In this document: positions 62,007-64,000 of the stretch, in pieces | Layout: each line of letters opens with the position of its first letter | Position numbering within the stretch: the stretch's first letter is position 1 | From: Candidatus Phycosocius bacilliformis | GTDB lineage: Bacteria > Pseudomonadota > Alphaproteobacteria > Caulobacterales > Aquidulcibacteraceae | Assembly (NCBI RefSeq): GCF_003112735.1 | Contig: NZ_BFBR01000002.1 | Span: forward strand, 248,001 to 312,000 | DNA length: 64,000 nucleotides | Direction of reading: 5' to 3' | The notes under the pieces: generated by a model | What the model saw: the letters and a program-made list of their open reading frames with translations, nothing else | What the model was told of the DNA's origin: nothing | Databases searched by the model: none | Position numbers and translations under genes: made by a program

Positions 62007-63569
62007 TCATTCCCACTCAATCGTCCCCGGGGGTTTTGACGTGATATCATAAACAACCCGGTTGATGCCCTTGACCTCATTGACAATGCGGGTTGCGACC
62101 CGCCCCAAGAAGGCCATGTCGAAGGCAAAGAAGTCAGCCGTCATTCCGTCGGTAGAAGTCACAGCCCGCAGGGCGCAGACATGGTCATAGGTGCGGTAGT
62201 CGCCCATCACGCCAACGGTCTTGACGGGCAACAGGACCGCAAACGCCTGCCAAATGGTGTCATAGAGGCCATTGGCGCGCAATTCCTCCAGATAAATGGC
62301 ATCGGCCTTGCGCAGGATATCGGCCTTCTCGCGGGTGATTTCGCCGGGGATGCGAATAGCAAGCCCTGGTCCTGGAAACGGATGTCGACCGACAAAAGCA
62401 TCATTGAGGCCAAGTTCACGGCCCAAGGCCCGCACTTCATCCTTGAACAGCTCGCGCAGCGGCTCAACCAGTTTCAGATTCATCCGCTCAGGCAGCCCCC
62501 CGACATTATGGTGGCTCTTGATCGTCACCGATGGGCCACCATCAAATGAGACACTTTCGATCACATCGGGATAAAGCGTGCCTTGGGCCAGGAAGCTGGC
62601 CCCGCCGACCAAACGGGCCTCTTCCTCAAACACATCGATGAACAGCTTGCCAATCGTCTTACGCTTGACCTCAGGATCACTGACCCCGGCCAAAGCCGTC
62701 AAAAACCGCTCGCTCTCATCAGCATGGATCAGCGGGATATTGTAGTGGTCACGGAACAGCGACACGACTTGCTCGCTTTCCCCTGCCCGCATCAGGCCAT
62801 GGTCGACATAGACGCACGTCAATTGATCGCCGATGGCTTCATGGATCAAGACTGCGGCCACCGAGGAATCGACGCCGCCAGACAGTCCACAAATCACCTT
62901 GCCATCACCAACTTGGGCGCGAATGCGGGCTATGGCTTCCTCGCGGAAGGCCGCCATGGTCCAATCTCCGCGCAGACCGGCAATTTTGCGGACAAAATTA
63001 TGAATGAGCTTTGCCCCGTCAGGCGTGTGCACCACTTCGGGGTGGAACATCACACTGAAAAAGCGCCGTGCTTCGTCGGTGGCAACCGCAAAGGGAGCGT
63101 TTTCGCTTGTGGCCTTCACGCTAAAGCCGTCTGGCAATTGGGTCACCCGATCGCCATGGCTCATCCAAACCGGATAGCGTCCACCCAAGTCCCAGATGCC
63201 CTCAAACAGCGCACTGGGTGATTTGATTTCAACATCGGCACGCCCAAACTCAGCCGCATGCCCGCTTTCAACCACACCACCCAATTGCACCGCCATGGTC
63301 TGCTGGCCATAGCAAATGGCAAGAACCGGAACGCCTAACTCGAATACGGCTTGGGGTGCCCGTGGTGAGCCTGAATCGCATACGCTGGCAGGCCCGCCTG
63401 AGAGAATGATCGCTTTGGGATCAAATCCGTTGTCGAGCACGGCTTGGGCGCGATTATAGGGATGGACTTCGCAATAGACCCCTGCTTCCCGCACACGCCG
63501 GGCGATCAATTGGGTGACTTGCGAGCCAAAATCGATGATGAGGATGTGTTCGTGGCTAGGCTCTGTCAT
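62007..63569 (-). CDS. guaA: GMP synthase (glutamine-hydrolysing)
   Basis: 520 residues. The glutaminase domain has C86 (LAICYGQQ) and the His176/Glu178 pair in MFHPEVV. The ATP-pyrophosphatase domain begins with the P-loop SGGVDSS at 230-236. The C-terminal dimerisation domain ends KPPGTIEWE, the invariant end. It converts XMP to GMP. Complete and normal length; apparently monocistronic. Confidence 0.97.
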   Translation of the reverse strand: MTEPSHEHILIIDFGSQVTQLIARRVREAGVYCEVHPYNRAQAVLDNGFDPKAIILSGGPASVCDSGSPRAPQAVFELGVPVLAICYGQQTMAVQLGGVVESGHAAEFGRADVEIKSPSALFEGIWDLGGRYPVWMSHGDRVTQLPDGFSVKATSENAPFAVATDEARRFFSVMFHPEVVHTPDGAKLIHNFVRKIAGLRGDWTMAAFREEAIARIRAQVGDGKVICGLSGGVDSSVAAVLIHEAIGDQLTCVYVDHGLMRAGESEQVVSLFRDHYNIPLIHADESERFLTALAGVSDPEVKRKTIGKLFIDVFEEEARLVGGASFLAQGTLYPDVIESVSFDGGPSVTIKSHHNVGGLPERMNLKLVEPLRELFKDEVRALGRELGLNDAFVGRHPFPGPGLAIRIPGEITREKADILRKADAIYLEELRANGLYDTIWQAFAVLLPVKTVGVMGDYRTYDHVCALRAVTSTDGMTADFFAFDMAFLGRVATRIVNEVKGINRVVYDITSKPPGTIEWE

Positions 63570-63641
63570 CGGCCCGCTTTAGCCTTATGCGCGCGGCGGC
63601 GAAAGCCCCGAACACCCAATCCCCGCAGTATACCGGCGCTT

Positions 63642-64000
63642 TTAGTTACCATCGTGACCGACAAAGGCCGCCCCGCGGATGGGATCAAAGCGGGCCGCCT
63701 GCGCATCCACATCAATATTCGCTCCATGGGCAATCTTCCACCCCTCCGCCAACTTCACATAGACCAGGGTCATGCGGCTCTCATGCGGAGGTGCAATGTC
63801 ACCGCTGGGGGTCTTGAAAGCATCCATATGCCAATGGACCACGGCCACTGCGATGTTGGAGGCCAGTGGCGTGAGGGATTCAATGGCCAGCAATTTCTGC
63901 TGCACACCTTTGAACATGATGTCGAAATAGGTGCGATGCGCCCGGTCAACCTCCTCAAAGCCACGCCAATGCATGGCCTTCACATTCACCCAATGCACAT
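63642..64000 (-). CDS. NTF2-like (SgcJ/EcaC, DUF4440-type) protein, 5' end outside window
   Basis: The visible C-terminal ~118 residues are open to the window edge; the apparent GTG at 63998 is probably an internal valine. WVNVKAMHWRGFEEVDRAHRTY and the C-terminal MTLVYVKLAEGWKIAHGANIDVD match the SnoaL/SgcJ/EcaC group of small cone-shaped NTF2-like proteins. These bind or isomerise varied small molecules; no substrate can be assigned. Confidence 0.75.
   Translation of the reverse strand, partial: VHWVNVKAMHWRGFEEVDRAHRTYFDIMFKGVQQKLLAIESLTPLASNIAVAVVHWHMDAFKTPSGDIAPPHESRMTLVYVKLAEGWKIAHGANIDVDAQAARFDPIRGAAFVGHDGN

Noticed and set aside
1-64000. CRISPR array, prophage, insertion sequence or toxin-antitoxin locus
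   Set aside because: No regularly spaced repeats, transposase, integrase, capsid or paired small toxin/antitoxin genes were seen on either strand.

Overview
The window is chromosomal DNA from an alphaproteobacterium. The evidence is gene order: rpoZ-rel-pyrE-pdxJ-acpS-lepB-rnc-era-recO, hom-glpX-recJ, secG-pyrG and clpS-clpA. The family types also fit (bpt-type leucyltransferase, class I PhaC with a phasin, LabA-like NYN protein, PpiD ahead of trp genes). Base composition is about 60% G+C by eye. A Caulobacterales/Hyphomonadaceae-like relative is my guess, not something the sequence proves. No rRNA, prophage, insertion sequence, plasmid gene or CRISPR array was seen. Coding density is high and almost every gene is intact; motB is cut by the left edge and an NTF2-like gene by the right edge.

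Layout. 0-2.5 kb (+): end of motB, bpt, and a beta-barrel outer-membrane protein. 2.5-10.9 kb (-): parC, tRNA-Glu, then the chain lipoprotein-aminotransferase-hom-glpX-recJ. 11.2-18.1 kb (+): PHA synthase phaC, then a tightly overlapping photolyase / FAD oxidoreductase / DUF1365 / cyclopropane-fatty-acid synthase cluster. 18.1-19.6 kb (-): coniferyl-type aldehyde dehydrogenase. 19.8-20.8 kb (+): diguanylate cyclase. 20.9-29.2 kb (-): a ten-gene run rpoZ-rel-SDR-pyrE-pdxJ-acpS-lepB-rnc-era-recO. 29.3-31.3 kb: folK (-), then NYN protein and type-5 uracil-DNA glycosylase (+). 31.3-33.9 kb: divergent MFS transporter and CaiB/BaiF CoA-transferase. 33.9-42.0 kb (-): S9 peptidase, rpmF, an AT-rich island with an unusual secreted protease, pyrG, secG, a degenerate response regulator, tpiA. 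42.1-48.0 kb (+): ppiD-trpE-trpG-trpD-trpC. 48.1-54.0 kb: small accessory and unknown genes (GNAT, MaoC, RidA, DUF2721, FemAB-like, OmdA, HIT, a two-TM protein, a repeat protein). 54.1-57.7 kb (-): clpA, clpS, phasin. 58.1-61.9 kb (+): DacF-like carboxypeptidase with SPOR domain, and a membrane M48 protease. 62.0-64.0 kb (-): guaA and the partial NTF2-like gene.

How parts connect. Bpt, ClpS and ClpA are successive steps of the bacterial N-degron pathway. PhaC and the phasin both serve polyhydroxyalkanoate granules. The photolyase/FAD/DUF1365/Cfa set looks like a light and oxidative-stress membrane-lipid module of the kind controlled by RpoE-ChrR in other proteobacteria, but no sigma/anti-sigma pair is present here. 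The motB end implies a flagellum, and the cyclase suggests c-di-GMP signalling.

Most worth a second look: the AT-rich island gene (signal peptide, unrecognised N-terminal domain, trypsin-like domain); the photolyase-lipid module; the unknown pair at 52.3-54.0 kb; the two-start phasin with a 21-bp-phased direct repeat upstream; the highly basic tract in the DacF-like enzyme; and the receiver-like protein whose phospho-acceptor is glutamate.
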